A DNA stretch of 37,577 nucleotides from CAYVOX01 sp964453035 (GTDB lineage: Bacteria; Chloroflexota; Anaerolineae; Anaerolineales; Anaerolineaceae). Positions within the stretch are counted from its first letter, which is position 1. Each line of letters begins with the position of its first letter. This document shows positions 16,045-24,162 of this stretch, in pieces. The notes beneath the pieces were generated by a model. The model made no database searches. It was not told the origin of the DNA and saw only the letters and a list, made by a program, of their open reading frames with translations. The position numbers were made by a program, and so were the translations under genes. The DNA is taken from assembly GCA_964453035.1 (NCBI GenBank), contig CAYVOX010000014.1:1-37577 (forward strand), in the 5' to 3' direction.

Positions 16045-16611
16045 TTGAATAGAATTTGGCATATTGTTAACCAGAGCAAAATCCATAAGATTCTTCTTGC
16101 TGTTCTGTTTCTGCTCATTGCGGCGCTGTTTGCCTTGAATTTTGATTCCAAGAATTTTGAGGCATTTCTTCACGATAATGAAGAGTGGGGGCTGTTTTTG
16201 AGCCTGGTTTCATTCCTGCTGTTAGGTGTCACCTTTATCCCATCTGAGCCCGTCACCCTCCTACTGACTGCCTGGCAAGGGCCGGTCATTGCGGTGGTGA
16301 TTGCCACTGTAGGCAACACGATGGCAGCTCTGGCGGAATACTTGATCGGCGGCAGCATCAGTGATGCGGCTGATTTTGAGAATCGGAGAGCTAAACTTCC
16401 TTTTCGCCTGGGCAAATTGCCGATTAATTCCACAGCTTTTCTGTTTTTCGCTCGTTTGCTGCCAGGATTTGGCCCAAAGTTCGTCGGTTTTGCCGGGGGG
16501 ATTTACCGCGTGAACTTATTTTCCTATACCTGGACGGCTGTGCTGGCTAATTTCATTGGAGCGTCGCTGCTGGCTTTGAGTGGTTACGGGGTGATCCAGT
16601 TAATCTGGTAA
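16045..16611 (+). CDS. DedA/VTT-domain membrane protein
   Basis: This 188-residue integral membrane protein has the SNARE-associated/VTT (DedA-type) domain. Landmarks are GVTFIPSEPVTLLLTA, GNTMAALAEYLIGG and FARLLPGFGPKFVGFAGGIYRV, the last being the typical F-x-R-x-x-P-G/G-x-x-R-M-x-x-x-F-like re-entrant segment. DedA proteins are implicated in lipid scrambling and membrane homeostasis. The start is a TTG; no in-frame ATG lies near, and the N-terminal hydrophobic helix begins soon after. It may be cotranscribed with SulP. Function at substrate level is unknown. Confidence 0.75.
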   Translation: MNRIWHIVNQSKIHKILLAVLFLLIAALFALNFDSKNFEAFLHDNEEWGLFLSLVSFLLLGVTFIPSEPVTLLLTAWQGPVIAVVIATVGNTMAALAEYLIGGSISDAADFENRRAKLPFRLGKLPINSTAFLFFARLLPGFGPKFVGFAGGIYRVNLFSYTWTAVLANFIGASLLALSGYGVIQLIW

Positions 16612-16766
16612 GTCAATTAGAGAATCAAAAAAATTTGATTGGCAATCTCAAAAAAATCGTGCGAGGGTTGTTCATGGAGACGATTATCACTTTGAGCGAA
16701 GTGAAGAGCCTGTGAATAAACATAAAGATGCTTGGCTCTGCTCACTCGACCGCAAAGCGTGCCTGC

Positions 16767-16793
16767 GGCAAGAGTGCTCTTCGAGCAGCATGA
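16767..16793. repeat. short dispersed repeat, copy 1
   Basis: The segment GGCAAGAGTGCTCTTCGAGC (start of copy) continuing to TGA closely matches a 25-bp segment at 36937-36961, differing by a 2-bp indel and about three substitutions. Its core is palindromic. The two copies are about 20 kb apart, both in non-coding DNA. The nature of the repeat is unknown; chance similarity is not excluded. Confidence 0.3.
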
Positions 16794-16877
16794 CGCAATG
16801 GACTTTTCGGAAACATTCTGAATGATCAGTGATGGATAGATGAAACTGGCCAATGGCTTACTTAGCCAGGCTGCCGG

Positions 16878-17222
16878 GTGGGCGGTGGCAGCTTGCGAGA
16901 GGTTTTCAGGGCGAGGCAGCTGATTTTTACACACCGGGTGTATCTCGGCGCAGTGCAGCACATGCTGCTGAATGTCGGCAGCCGTGGATCTTCCGTTGTC
17001 CTGGCTGGGGATGGGGTTAGGGTTCATTCCCAGTTGGATGAGCGTTGGCATATCCAACCAGAAGACCCATCGTTTAGAAAAATGGTGCTGGTCACACGCA
17101 TAACGGAAGATGGGCGCATTGAGCACCAGTGGGAATCTGTGCGGTCAATCCCCGAACCAGACAGCTGGATTGAAACCACGTGGGCTTCATTTCGCAGTGG
17201 GGAGATATACCGGACCCCTTAG
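16878..17222 (+). CDS. hypothetical protein or gene remnant
   Basis: This 114-residue frame starts with GTG and ends in TAG. I do not recognise it. The second half (VTRITEDGRIEHQWESVRSIPEPDSWIETTWASFRSGEIYR) reads like genuine protein, with balanced composition and several Trp residues, whereas the first 35 residues look less convincing and there is no good ribosome binding site. It could be a small real gene or the surviving end of a decayed one. The opposite strand also holds an open frame (16617-17126) that looks artificial. Confidence 0.25.
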   Translation: MGGGSLREVFRARQLIFTHRVYLGAVQHMLLNVGSRGSSVVLAGDGVRVHSQLDERWHIQPEDPSFRKMVLVTRITEDGRIEHQWESVRSIPEPDSWIETTWASFRSGEIYRTP

Positions 17223-17341
17223 CATATTTGTGCCAATGTGGGCTGGAAAGCCACAGCACCCAAACCAAGATTATTTGGGTTATGGGATTAACCTTGTTCA
17301 GCCGGCATGATTCAAGCGAGTTGCGGGAATGATGATCTTAT

Positions 17342-18409
17342 CTACCCGTGGTTGTATTCTCTCACGGCTGCCAGCATTGCCAGGTAATTTTCTACCGGGA
17401 CGTAGTTTGCCACCGTGTTACCCGTTCCTGCTGCGTAGCCGCCGCCCGGCGCGCAGGCTTCCAGCATGCGCAGGGTGTATTCACGCACTTCACCAGTCGA
17501 GTGACGGCAGAGAAAGTCCACATCCACCCCGCCCAGTAACGCAATGCGACCGCCCCAGCGACGCTTGGCTTCAGCCACCGGTAGGATTACATCCTCAAAG
17601 GAGTGCTTGGCATCGATGCCCACGTCATCAATCAGGTCGTCCATGATCTTTTCAAGGTTTCCGCATGAGTGCAACAAGAACGGCTTGTGTGCTGCGTGCA
17701 CTGTGGCGACCACCCGCTTCTGCCATGGGAAGACATAACGGCGCAGTTGGCTTGTGGAAAGCATGGTGCCTGTTTTATAACCCAGGTCGTCGCCAAAGCG
17801 ATAGATACCTACGCCTTCCAATTGCACCAGGCGCTCTGCAATGGACACAATGGTGACACCAATTTGCTCGAACAGACGCTCAACGAATGCCGGGTCGTCA
17901 TACATCAGCATGCTCAACCGTTCTAGCCCAACCAGGAAGCTGGCGTGCTCAAATGGACCACCGGAAGCGCCACCGATGATCTTCATCCCTGGCGGAAGCA
18001 AGGCACAGAGGGTTTCAAACAGGGGAAAATCAAACGCAGCCTCGCCCTCGGGCCAATAAGCCGGGTTTTCCAGATCCTCCATGCTGCGAATGATCCCTTC
18101 GCGCTCGTCCACCCAGCCTCGCTTTCCGCGTGAATAAAGCGCAGTATCCTCTGAAAGCAGGTTTGAACGCGGGGCAAACCGAGGTGCCAACTCCACCGGC
18201 AGATAGTCGTATCCCATTTGACGGTAAAATTCCAGGCGCTTCTGCCATAACACCAATTGTCCGGCGAACGTTCCTCGCTCGATAGTGGAAAAGTCATAGC
18301 CCATAATGGCTTCAACGATCTCGTCATCGGCGAAATGCTCGTAGAGCGGCACCATTGCCGGTATCCTGCGGCGAGTGACGGCATCGTAAATTAGCGAGAA
18401 ATCTGGCAT
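17342..18409 (-). CDS. URO-D/methyltransferase-fold protein with HSCG motif
   Basis: This 355-residue protein of the uroporphyrinogen decarboxylase/MtaA superfamily has the segments GIYRFGDDLGYKTG (202-214) and PFLLHSCGNLEKI (243-255). The H247-S-C249 pair corresponds to the zinc-binding His-x-Cys of MtaA/MtbA-type methylcobamide methyltransferases, and C319 (LEACAPGGGY) could be the third ligand. It is therefore more likely a metal-dependent methyltransferase-like enzyme than a haem-pathway decarboxylase. It begins 9 nt after the GntR regulator stop, so the two form one transcript divergent from the oligosaccharide transporter operon. A role on a modified (perhaps methylated) sugar is inference only; the family also contains uncharacterised members linked to sugar loci. 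Confidence 0.7.
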   Translation of the reverse strand: MPDFSLIYDAVTRRRIPAMVPLYEHFADDEIVEAIMGYDFSTIERGTFAGQLVLWQKRLEFYRQMGYDYLPVELAPRFAPRSNLLSEDTALYSRGKRGWVDEREGIIRSMEDLENPAYWPEGEAAFDFPLFETLCALLPPGMKIIGGASGGPFEHASFLVGLERLSMLMYDDPAFVERLFEQIGVTIVSIAERLVQLEGVGIYRFGDDLGYKTGTMLSTSQLRRYVFPWQKRVVATVHAAHKPFLLHSCGNLEKIMDDLIDDVGIDAKHSFEDVILPVAEAKRRWGGRIALLGGVDVDFLCRHSTGEVREYTLRMLEACAPGGGYAAGTGNTVANYVPVENYLAMLAAVREYNHG

Positions 18410-18418
18410 ATGATGACC

Positions 18419-19555
18419 TCAGCTGTGGCGGGGCGGCGCAGTGGAAAGGCGTTGAATAAAGTGAGGTGGGATCAATTGGTGTTCTGTTGGCTGCGCATCA
18501 CCGAAGATGCGGCGCAGCAGCAGTCGGGCTGCTGCCTGTCCGATCTCTGCGCCCGGTAGGGCAAATGTGGTGAGGGGTGCATCGAAGAACTCGGCATAGG
18601 GCAGGTTGTCCACCCCCACCAGTGAAAAATCCCGAGGCACAAGCAAGTCCAGGTTGCGGATTTCACGCTGCGCCCATCCGGCCACCTGGTCGTTGAAGCA
18701 CACCGCTGCGCTGAACTGCCCGCGGATCACTTTCTGCCAGAATTCGTTAGGCTCCCAGAAGAAGGTGTTGCAGGTGATCTCGTAAATCGGATTGTAACGC
18801 TCACTGGGAGGGACGTAGATGATACATTCCAGACCGGCTTCGTTGATCGCGCGAAGGTAACCGCGAGCACGGTCAGCACCGCTGGTGGCTGCCGGCGCGC
18901 CGAGGAAGACGATTTTTTGATGTCCCAACTCCACCAGGTGACGCGTGGCTTGATAACCAATTTCGGCATTATCCACACCAACGTAATCATAATTGGGTAG
19001 TTCCGGGTAGTACCGCGCAACCAGAAGCACTGGCAATGAGCTGCTCAACCGCTCCACCCGCTCGATGAATTGGGATTTTTCCAGCCCGGTGGGTGTCAGA
19101 ATAACACCGGCGAGGTTATGATCCTGCAGCACACCCAGGATATTATCCAGGATGTCCATATCCTGGTTGTGCAGACTCATATCCACGCGGAACCCTGCCT
19201 GGCGCAAGTGATAACTGGCGGATGAGGCAAAATCGGCGTAGTAGACGTGAAAATGAGCGTTGGGGGCGATGATTCCGACCAGGCGCGTCTCGTTTGGCGT
19301 GCGCGGACCCAATACATAATTGCCTGAGCCAACGATAGATTTCAGCAGCCCTGAATCGACCAGTGACTTGATCGCCTGGCGAATCGTGGAACGGCTGATG
19401 CCAAGTTGCTCTTGCAGTTCACGTTCAGGCGGCATGACTTCGCCGGGTGCCAAGGTTCCATCGAGAATCTGGTTCTGAATGGCATTGCGCAGACGCTGGT
19501 GCAGCGGTCCGCCTTGTGGAAGTTTAAGCTCACGGCGGACAAGTTCGAGGTTCAT
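18419..19555 (-). CDS. GntR-family regulator with LacI-type sensor domain (AraR-like)
   Basis: This 378-residue repressor has a GntR winged helix-turn-helix at residues 18-82 (LDGTLAPGEVMPPEREL and LGISRSTIRQAIKSL) fused to a LacI/periplasmic-binding-protein-type ligand domain starting LVGIIAPNAHFHVYY. This is the architecture of AraR, but the ligand need not be arabinose. The start MNLELVRR is chosen because GGAGAGGAGA precedes it; a longer in-frame start would begin upstream of the operator-adjacent transcription start. The gene is divergent from the transporter operon, and identical palindromes GGTACGTACC lie in both divergent promoters, so autorepression and control of the transporter/glycosidase operon are expected. 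Confidence 0.9.
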   Translation of the reverse strand: MNLELVRRELKLPQGGPLHQRLRNAIQNQILDGTLAPGEVMPPERELQEQLGISRSTIRQAIKSLVDSGLLKSIVGSGNYVLGPRTPNETRLVGIIAPNAHFHVYYADFASSASYHLRQAGFRVDMSLHNQDMDILDNILGVLQDHNLAGVILTPTGLEKSQFIERVERLSSSLPVLLVARYYPELPNYDYVGVDNAEIGYQATRHLVELGHQKIVFLGAPAATSGADRARGYLRAINEAGLECIIYVPPSERYNPIYEITCNTFFWEPNEFWQKVIRGQFSAAVCFNDQVAGWAQREIRNLDLLVPRDFSLVGVDNLPYAEFFDAPLTTFALPGAEIGQAAARLLLRRIFGDAQPTEHQLIPPHFIQRLSTAPPRHS

Positions 19556-19588
19556 AATGGTCTCCTCTCCGGCAACGAGCAAACATAC

Positions 19589-19629
19589 CGGTACGTACCG
19601 ATGGTACAACAATTCAGCATGCATGTCAA
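19589..19629 (-). promoter_or_regulatory. GntR regulator promoter and operator 1
   Basis: On the minus strand TTGACA (19629-19624), a 17-bp spacer and TACCAT (19606-19601) are followed at once by the perfect 12-bp palindrome CGGTACGTACCG (19600-19589), which would cover the transcription start. The same arrangement is found in the opposite promoter. Confidence 0.75.
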
Positions 19630-19712
19630 CCAACAATCGAGCGGTGGAGGAATTTGGGAGTCAACTCACTCTCATTGTGGGAAGATATGCCACAAATGAG
19701 ATTAATTGACTA

Positions 19713-19754
19713 TTGACAAGCAATTCAGTATTTGCTATTATTGGTACGTACCGG
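19713..19754 (+). promoter_or_regulatory. transporter/glycosidase operon promoter and operator 2
   Basis: TTGACA (19713-19718), a 17-bp spacer and TATTAT (19736-19741) are followed one base later by the palindrome GGTACGTACC (19743-19752). The operator covers the predicted start, so a bound repressor would block transcription. The leader to the lipoprotein ATG is about 125 nt. Confidence 0.8.
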
Positions 19755-19871
19755 TTGATACCTTTGTTGAGGTGATTGACGGAGGTGAAACGCTCAAATT
19801 TCTTCCCAACAGCACATTGTTCCCAACTAAATATCCATTTTTCAGTACAAAACTTTCCAAGGAGTAGAAAG

Positions 19872-21896
19872 ATGAAGACTGCGATGTTCAAACTGTTTTC
19901 AATTGCGCTATTGGCTTCCATGATTCTGGCAGCCTGCGCCCCGGCTGCTACCCCAACCCAGGCGCCCCAGCCTACCAAACCAGCTGCATCAACCGCGGCT
20001 CCTACCGTAGCACCAAGTGCGGCTCCAACTAAACCTGCCGCCACTGCTGCTCCCACCTCTAAGTACAAAGAAGCCCCCGCGCTGGCTGAGCAAGTAAAAG
20101 CCGGAAAGCTGCCGGTTGTGGATCAACGCCTGCCTGCCAACCCGCTGGTTTACAAAGGCGCCAGCGTTGGCACCTACGGCGGCAACTGGCGGATGGTGAT
20201 GCGCGGTCTGGACTACAACCAGATTTTCAAGACTTTCGGGCTTGAAAACCTGCTCACCTGGTCACCGGATGGTAAAGATGTGGTTCCCAACCTGGCTGAG
20301 AAATATGAATCCAGCGCGGACGGCACCGAATTCACCTTCTATCTGCGCAAGGGTCTGAAGTGGTCCGACGGGCAGCCCTACACCGCCAATGATATTGAAT
20401 TCTGGTGGAATGAAGTTGCCTACAACAAAGATATCTACCCCACCGGCATGGAAGTCATCATGTCTGGTGGCGAGATGGGCAAGTTCACCAAGGTGGATGA
20501 CTACACCTTCAAGCTCAAGTTCAAGGCGCCGTATGTGCTCTTCCTGCAGCGCCTGGCTGCCCCAGAAGGCGCGTATATCTCCTCCTGCCCGGCACACGTT
20601 GCCAAGCAGTACCACCCCAACTTCGCCGACAAAGCCAAGCTGGATGAAATGGTCAAAGCCGGCTCATTCAAAGCCTGGACCGAACTGTTCGTGAACAAGA
20701 TGGGCAACCACTGCCAGTCCTTCTGGTCCACCGATGCCCGCCCCACCACCTATGCCTGGATCAACGAAAAGGCTGCCGGACCCAACAGCACCCAGGTCAC
20801 CTTCGTGCGCAACCCGTACTACTGGAAGGTTGACGGCGAAGGCAACCAGTATCCCTACATCGACAAGATCACCGTCGACGTGCTGCAGGATGTGGCTGCC
20901 ATGCTGCTCAAGGTCACCAATGGCGAAGTGGACTTCCAGGCGCGCACCTTCAACACCGACGCCAACAAGCCGGTGGTGTTCGACAACCAGAAGAAGGGCG
21001 ATTATAAACTGGTGCCGCTCACCAAGGGCGATTCCAACACCGTCGCCATTCACTTCAACCTGACCTCCAAAGACCCGGTCAAGCGCGCCGTGTTCTCGCT
21101 GAAAGATTTCCGCGTCGCCATGTCCTACGCCATCAACCGCCAGGAAGTGATCGACACGGTCTTCATCAGCCAGGGCAAGCCCGCTCAGCCGGCTCCCCTC
21201 GAGGGCACTGCGTACTACAACAAGCAGCTTGCCACCCAGTACATTGAATATGACGTTAAGAAAGCCAACGAACTGCTGGATAAGCTGGGCATGAAGAAGG
21301 GCGCCGATGGCTTCCGCATGACCCCCGAAGGCAAACCCTTCGCCTTCATCATTGAGGGCACCGGCGACCTGACCAAATACATTGTCGATGTTGGTCCAAT
21401 GCTGGTCAAGTATTGGAAAGCAGTGGGCATTAATGTTGAGTTCAAGGCAGAAGCGCGTGACCTGTTCTATACCCGTAAAGACGGCAATGAGACGGATTGC
21501 ACGCTGTGGGGTGGCGCCGGTGGTTTTAACCCCATTTTGGACGCCCGCAACTATGCTCCCGTCAACTACGAATCCAACTGGGCGGTGGCCTGGAAAGATT
21601 GGTACAACAACAATAAAGACCCCAAGGGCGAAGAACCCCCAGCGGATGCCAAAGCCCTGGTCACCAAGTTCGACGAAGCCCGCACCGCCGGCTCTTACGC
21701 TGACCAGGTCAAGAAGATCAACGAACTGATGCAACTCACCGCCGATTTCTTCCCCAACATCGGTATCAGCACCGCCTCCGATGGCTACGCCATCGCCAAG
21801 AACAACCTCAAGAACGTGCCAGACCGGATGGTGACCGACTTTACCTACTCCGATCCGTTCATTGCACGTACGTTTGCCTGGTATTTCGGTAAATAA
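19872..21896 (+). CDS. Opp/Dpp-type solute-binding lipoprotein (SBP_bac_5)
   Basis: This 674-residue extracytoplasmic binding protein has a lipoprotein signal: a short charged N-terminus, a hydrophobic core and the lipobox ILAAC, with the modified cysteine at residue 22. An Ala/Pro/Thr-rich linker follows to about residue 65. The mature part shows the family 5 pattern: NLAEKYESSADGTEFTFYLR, LKWSDGQPYTANDIEFWW, and RVAMSYAINRQEVIDTVF. Relatives bind peptides but many in this fold, and probably this one, bind oligosaccharides. The start is set by AAGGAG before ATG and by the signal peptide. Codon use is strongly biased to C-ending codons, unlike its neighbours, suggesting high expression. It leads the transporter operon, and the downstream hairpin may favour its expression over the permeases. 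Confidence 0.92.
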   Translation: MKTAMFKLFSIALLASMILAACAPAATPTQAPQPTKPAASTAAPTVAPSAAPTKPAATAAPTSKYKEAPALAEQVKAGKLPVVDQRLPANPLVYKGASVGTYGGNWRMVMRGLDYNQIFKTFGLENLLTWSPDGKDVVPNLAEKYESSADGTEFTFYLRKGLKWSDGQPYTANDIEFWWNEVAYNKDIYPTGMEVIMSGGEMGKFTKVDDYTFKLKFKAPYVLFLQRLAAPEGAYISSCPAHVAKQYHPNFADKAKLDEMVKAGSFKAWTELFVNKMGNHCQSFWSTDARPTTYAWINEKAAGPNSTQVTFVRNPYYWKVDGEGNQYPYIDKITVDVLQDVAAMLLKVTNGEVDFQARTFNTDANKPVVFDNQKKGDYKLVPLTKGDSNTVAIHFNLTSKDPVKRAVFSLKDFRVAMSYAINRQEVIDTVFISQGKPAQPAPLEGTAYYNKQLATQYIEYDVKKANELLDKLGMKKGADGFRMTPEGKPFAFIIEGTGDLTKYIVDVGPMLVKYWKAVGINVEFKAEARDLFYTRKDGNETDCTLWGGAGGFNPILDARNYAPVNYESNWAVAWKDWYNNNKDPKGEEPPADAKALVTKFDEARTAGSYADQVKKINELMQLTADFFPNIGISTASDGYAIAKNNLKNVPDRMVTDFTYSDPFIARTFAWYFGK

Positions 21897-21909
21897 CGTT
21901 CCAGCTTTT

Positions 21910-21942
21910 GTGCAGGTGCCTGGTTCTTCCGGGCACCTGCAC
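21910..21942 (+). terminator. strong hairpin after the lipoprotein gene (attenuator-like)
   Basis: Arms GTGCAGGTGCC and GGCACCTGCAC pair perfectly, and TGG with CCG extends the stem to 14 bp with one G-T pair around the loop TTCTT. Only TTTATGTGTTT follows, a weak U-tract. Located between the binding protein and first permease genes, it probably causes partial termination or protects the upstream mRNA, giving more binding protein than permease. Confidence 0.7.
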
Positions 21943-22016
21943 TTTATGTGTTTCAGGATTTTTCCTTTACTTATCCCGGTTTTTGTTCATCAGGTTCGCC
22001 ATACGGAGGGTTTGCC

Positions 22017-23003
22017 GTGCTTAAATACTTGCTCAAACGCTCCATTTTCATGCTCATTACCCTGGTGGTTGTCTCGCTGGTGGCTTTCGTTATCATCCAA
22101 TTGCCCCCCGGCGATTATGCAACCAGCCTGGTTTCTTCGCTTTCTGCTTCGGGTACAACCGTCTCACAGGAGATGCTTGAAACACTGCGCATCCAATACG
22201 GCTTGAATGAGCCGCCAATTGTGCAATATGCCAAGTGGATGTGGGGCATTTTCACCCGCGGTGATTTTGGCTTATCCTTCTCCTACAATACGCCGGTCTC
22301 TACAATTGTCTGGGAGAGGGTCTGGCTGACCGCGGGTATCTCTCTCTTGTGCGTAATTATCACCTGGATGATTGCATTTCCCATTGGTATCTTCTCAGCG
22401 GTGCGCCAGTATTCGCTGGCGGATTACATTTTCACCTTCTTTGGATTCATTGGAGTATCAGTGCCCAGCTTTCTGGTAGCGCTGGTGGTGATGTATATCG
22501 CTTTCCGGTATTTTGGGTCAACTATCACGGGGCTGTTCTCATCCCAGTACCTCAACGCACCGTGGAGTTGGGAGCGCCTGCGGGACCTGCTTGATCACCT
22601 CTGGTTGCCGGTATTGATCCTGGCGCTGGAAGGCACGGCGGGTTTGATCCGCGTGATGCGCGCCAACCTGCTGGACGAACTTCGCAAGCCGTATGTGGTT
22701 ACTGCCCGCGCTAAGGGCATGGAGGAGTGGAAACTTCTTATTAAATACCCGGTGCGCGCGGCTCTAAATCCATTTGTTTCGACCCTGGGCTGGCTACTTC
22801 CCGGGCTGGTTTCGGGCTCGATCATCATTTCGGTTGTTATGGCGCTGCCCACCACCGGGCCAATGTTGCTCAGTTCGCTCATGTCTCAGGATATGTACCT
22901 GGCGGGCACCATTATCATGCTGCTCAGCGTGTTGACTGTAATTGGTACGCTGATCTCCGATATCCTGCTGGCCCTTCTGGACCCGCGCATTCGCTTCCAG
23001 TAG
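22017..23003 (+). CDS. Opp/Dpp ABC transporter permease, first subunit (OppB/DppB type)
   Basis: This 328-residue inner-membrane permease has the N-terminal LKYLLKRSIFMLITLVVVSL helix, IIQLPPGDY, and the cytoplasmic EAA-type loop YVVTARAKGMEEWKLLIKYP before the last helices, as expected for OppB/DppB proteins. It forms the pore with the following permease. The GTG start at 22017 is chosen over an upstream in-frame ATG because GGAGGG lies 6 nt before it and the resulting N-terminus matches the family. The gene follows the hairpin after the binding-protein gene and is 16 bp before the second permease. Confidence 0.92.
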   Translation: MLKYLLKRSIFMLITLVVVSLVAFVIIQLPPGDYATSLVSSLSASGTTVSQEMLETLRIQYGLNEPPIVQYAKWMWGIFTRGDFGLSFSYNTPVSTIVWERVWLTAGISLLCVIITWMIAFPIGIFSAVRQYSLADYIFTFFGFIGVSVPSFLVALVVMYIAFRYFGSTITGLFSSQYLNAPWSWERLRDLLDHLWLPVLILALEGTAGLIRVMRANLLDELRKPYVVTARAKGMEEWKLLIKYPVRAALNPFVSTLGWLLPGLVSGSIIISVVMALPTTGPMLLSSLMSQDMYLAGTIIMLLSVLTVIGTLISDILLALLDPRIRFQ

Positions 23004-23019
23004 GCGGGGAGGATAAATC

Positions 23020-24147
23020 ATGACTGCAATCACAAAACCTGTAAACGGTCGCAGCGAAAAAGAAGCCAAGTATTTTGTGGCTCCCCAGTGGAAGCTGGTC
23101 TGGTGGAAGTTCCGCAAACACAAGGTGGCCCTGATCAGCGGCGTGCTGGTCATTCTTATTTACCTGGTGGCTCTGCTGGCGGATTTCCTGGCACCACTGC
23201 CGGTCAGCAAAACGGATTCGAAGTACCTGTTTGCCCCACCTCAGGCGCTTCAGTTGGCGATGACTGACGGCAGGCTTGAGTTGTATGTTAATGGTTATAT
23301 CAGCAAAGTGGACCCAATCGCTCTGCGCCGCACCTTTGAGGTGGACCCCACCAATAAAATACCACTGGGCTTTTTTGTGCGCGGAGAACCCTACAAAATC
23401 CTCGGTCTTTTTGAGACTGATCTCCACCTGTTTGGGCCGTTGGAAGCCGGGCAGCCTATGTTCCTGATGGGCGCCGACCGGCTGGGGCGCGATTTATTCT
23501 CTCGCCTAATCCTCGGCACGCGCACTTCAATGACCATCGGTCTGGTAGGTGTAGCCTTCAGCCTCATTCTGGGTATCCTGCTGGGTGGTCTTTCGGGTTA
23601 TTACGGTGGGGCGGTGGATAACCTGATTCAACGCTTGATTGAGTTCTTACGCTCGGTGCCTTCGATCCCTTTGTGGATGGGCCTGGCGGCAGCCCTGCCG
23701 CTGGATTGGCCTGCGGAGCGCGTTTATTTCGCTATCACGATCATCCTTTCGCTCATCGGCTGGACCGGACTGGCGCGCGTGGTGCGCGGGCGATTCCTCA
23801 GCCTGCGCGAAGAGGATTTTGTGATGGCTGCCCGCCTGGATGGCGCCAACCAGATGCGCATCATCTTTTCTTACATGCTGCCAGCCTTCACCAGTCACAT
23901 CATTGCATCTATCTCCCTCGCTATCCCCGGCATGATCCTCTCCGAAACTGCGCTTAGCTTTTTGGGGCTGGGCTTACGCGAGCCGGTGGTGAGCTGGGGT
24001 GTGCTGCTGCAGGATGCTCAGGAGCTGCGCTCAATCGCCACTGCCCCCTGGTTGCTGATACCCACTGCTGCGGTTGTCATTTCGGTGCTGGCGCTAAACT
24101 TCCTCGGCGATGGCCTGCGAGATGCCGCCGATCCCTACTCGCGCTAA
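23020..24147 (+). CDS. Opp/Dpp ABC transporter permease, second subunit (OppC/DppC type)
   Basis: This 375-residue permease of the OppC/DppC family has one N-terminal membrane helix, a long external insertion, and then the core: LMGADRLGRDLFSRLILGTR, GLVGVAFSLILGILLGGLSGYYGG, and the EAA loop EEDFVMAARLDGANQMRIIF before the last two helices ending LNFLGDGLRDAADP. The insertion between the first helix and the GRDLFSR motif is longer than in many family members (about residues 60-140), which may matter for docking its large binding protein. Together with the previous gene it makes the membrane channel of the oligosaccharide/peptide importer. Confidence 0.92.
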   Translation: MTAITKPVNGRSEKEAKYFVAPQWKLVWWKFRKHKVALISGVLVILIYLVALLADFLAPLPVSKTDSKYLFAPPQALQLAMTDGRLELYVNGYISKVDPIALRRTFEVDPTNKIPLGFFVRGEPYKILGLFETDLHLFGPLEAGQPMFLMGADRLGRDLFSRLILGTRTSMTIGLVGVAFSLILGILLGGLSGYYGGAVDNLIQRLIEFLRSVPSIPLWMGLAAALPLDWPAERVYFAITIILSLIGWTGLARVVRGRFLSLREEDFVMAARLDGANQMRIIFSYMLPAFTSHIIASISLAIPGMILSETALSFLGLGLREPVVSWGVLLQDAQELRSIATAPWLLIPTAAVVISVLALNFLGDGLRDAADPYSR

Positions 24148-24162
24148 AAAGGCAGGTGAGCC

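Larger units (their letters stand above)
16612..17341. other. poorly coding intergenic stretch (730 bp)
   Basis: No confident gene is seen between the DedA-like gene and the URO-D-fold gene. It begins with an A/T-only stem, AATCAAA-AAAA-TTTGATT (16623-16640), too weak to call a terminator. An imperfect hairpin at 16764-16789, built around AAGAG-TG-CTCTT, belongs to a diverged repeat that recurs near 36937. A GTG-initiated frame at 16878-17222 is the only candidate coding sequence and is listed separately. Confidence 0.5.

Noticed and set aside
16617..17126. Minus-strand open frame of 169 codons in the non-coding stretch
   Set aside because: Residue make-up is unlike a folded protein, no family is recognised, and it conflicts with the slightly better plus-strand frame.
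19661..20068. Antisense Ala/Gly/Val-rich frame at the lipoprotein N-terminus
   Set aside because: It is the reverse of the Ala/Pro/Thr linker and signal region; no independent support.
20664..21734. Long antisense open frame (about 356 codons) inside the lipoprotein gene
   Set aside because: It exists because the sense gene uses C-ending codons almost throughout; no start site, and composition is Val/Gly/Leu-rich and low in complexity.
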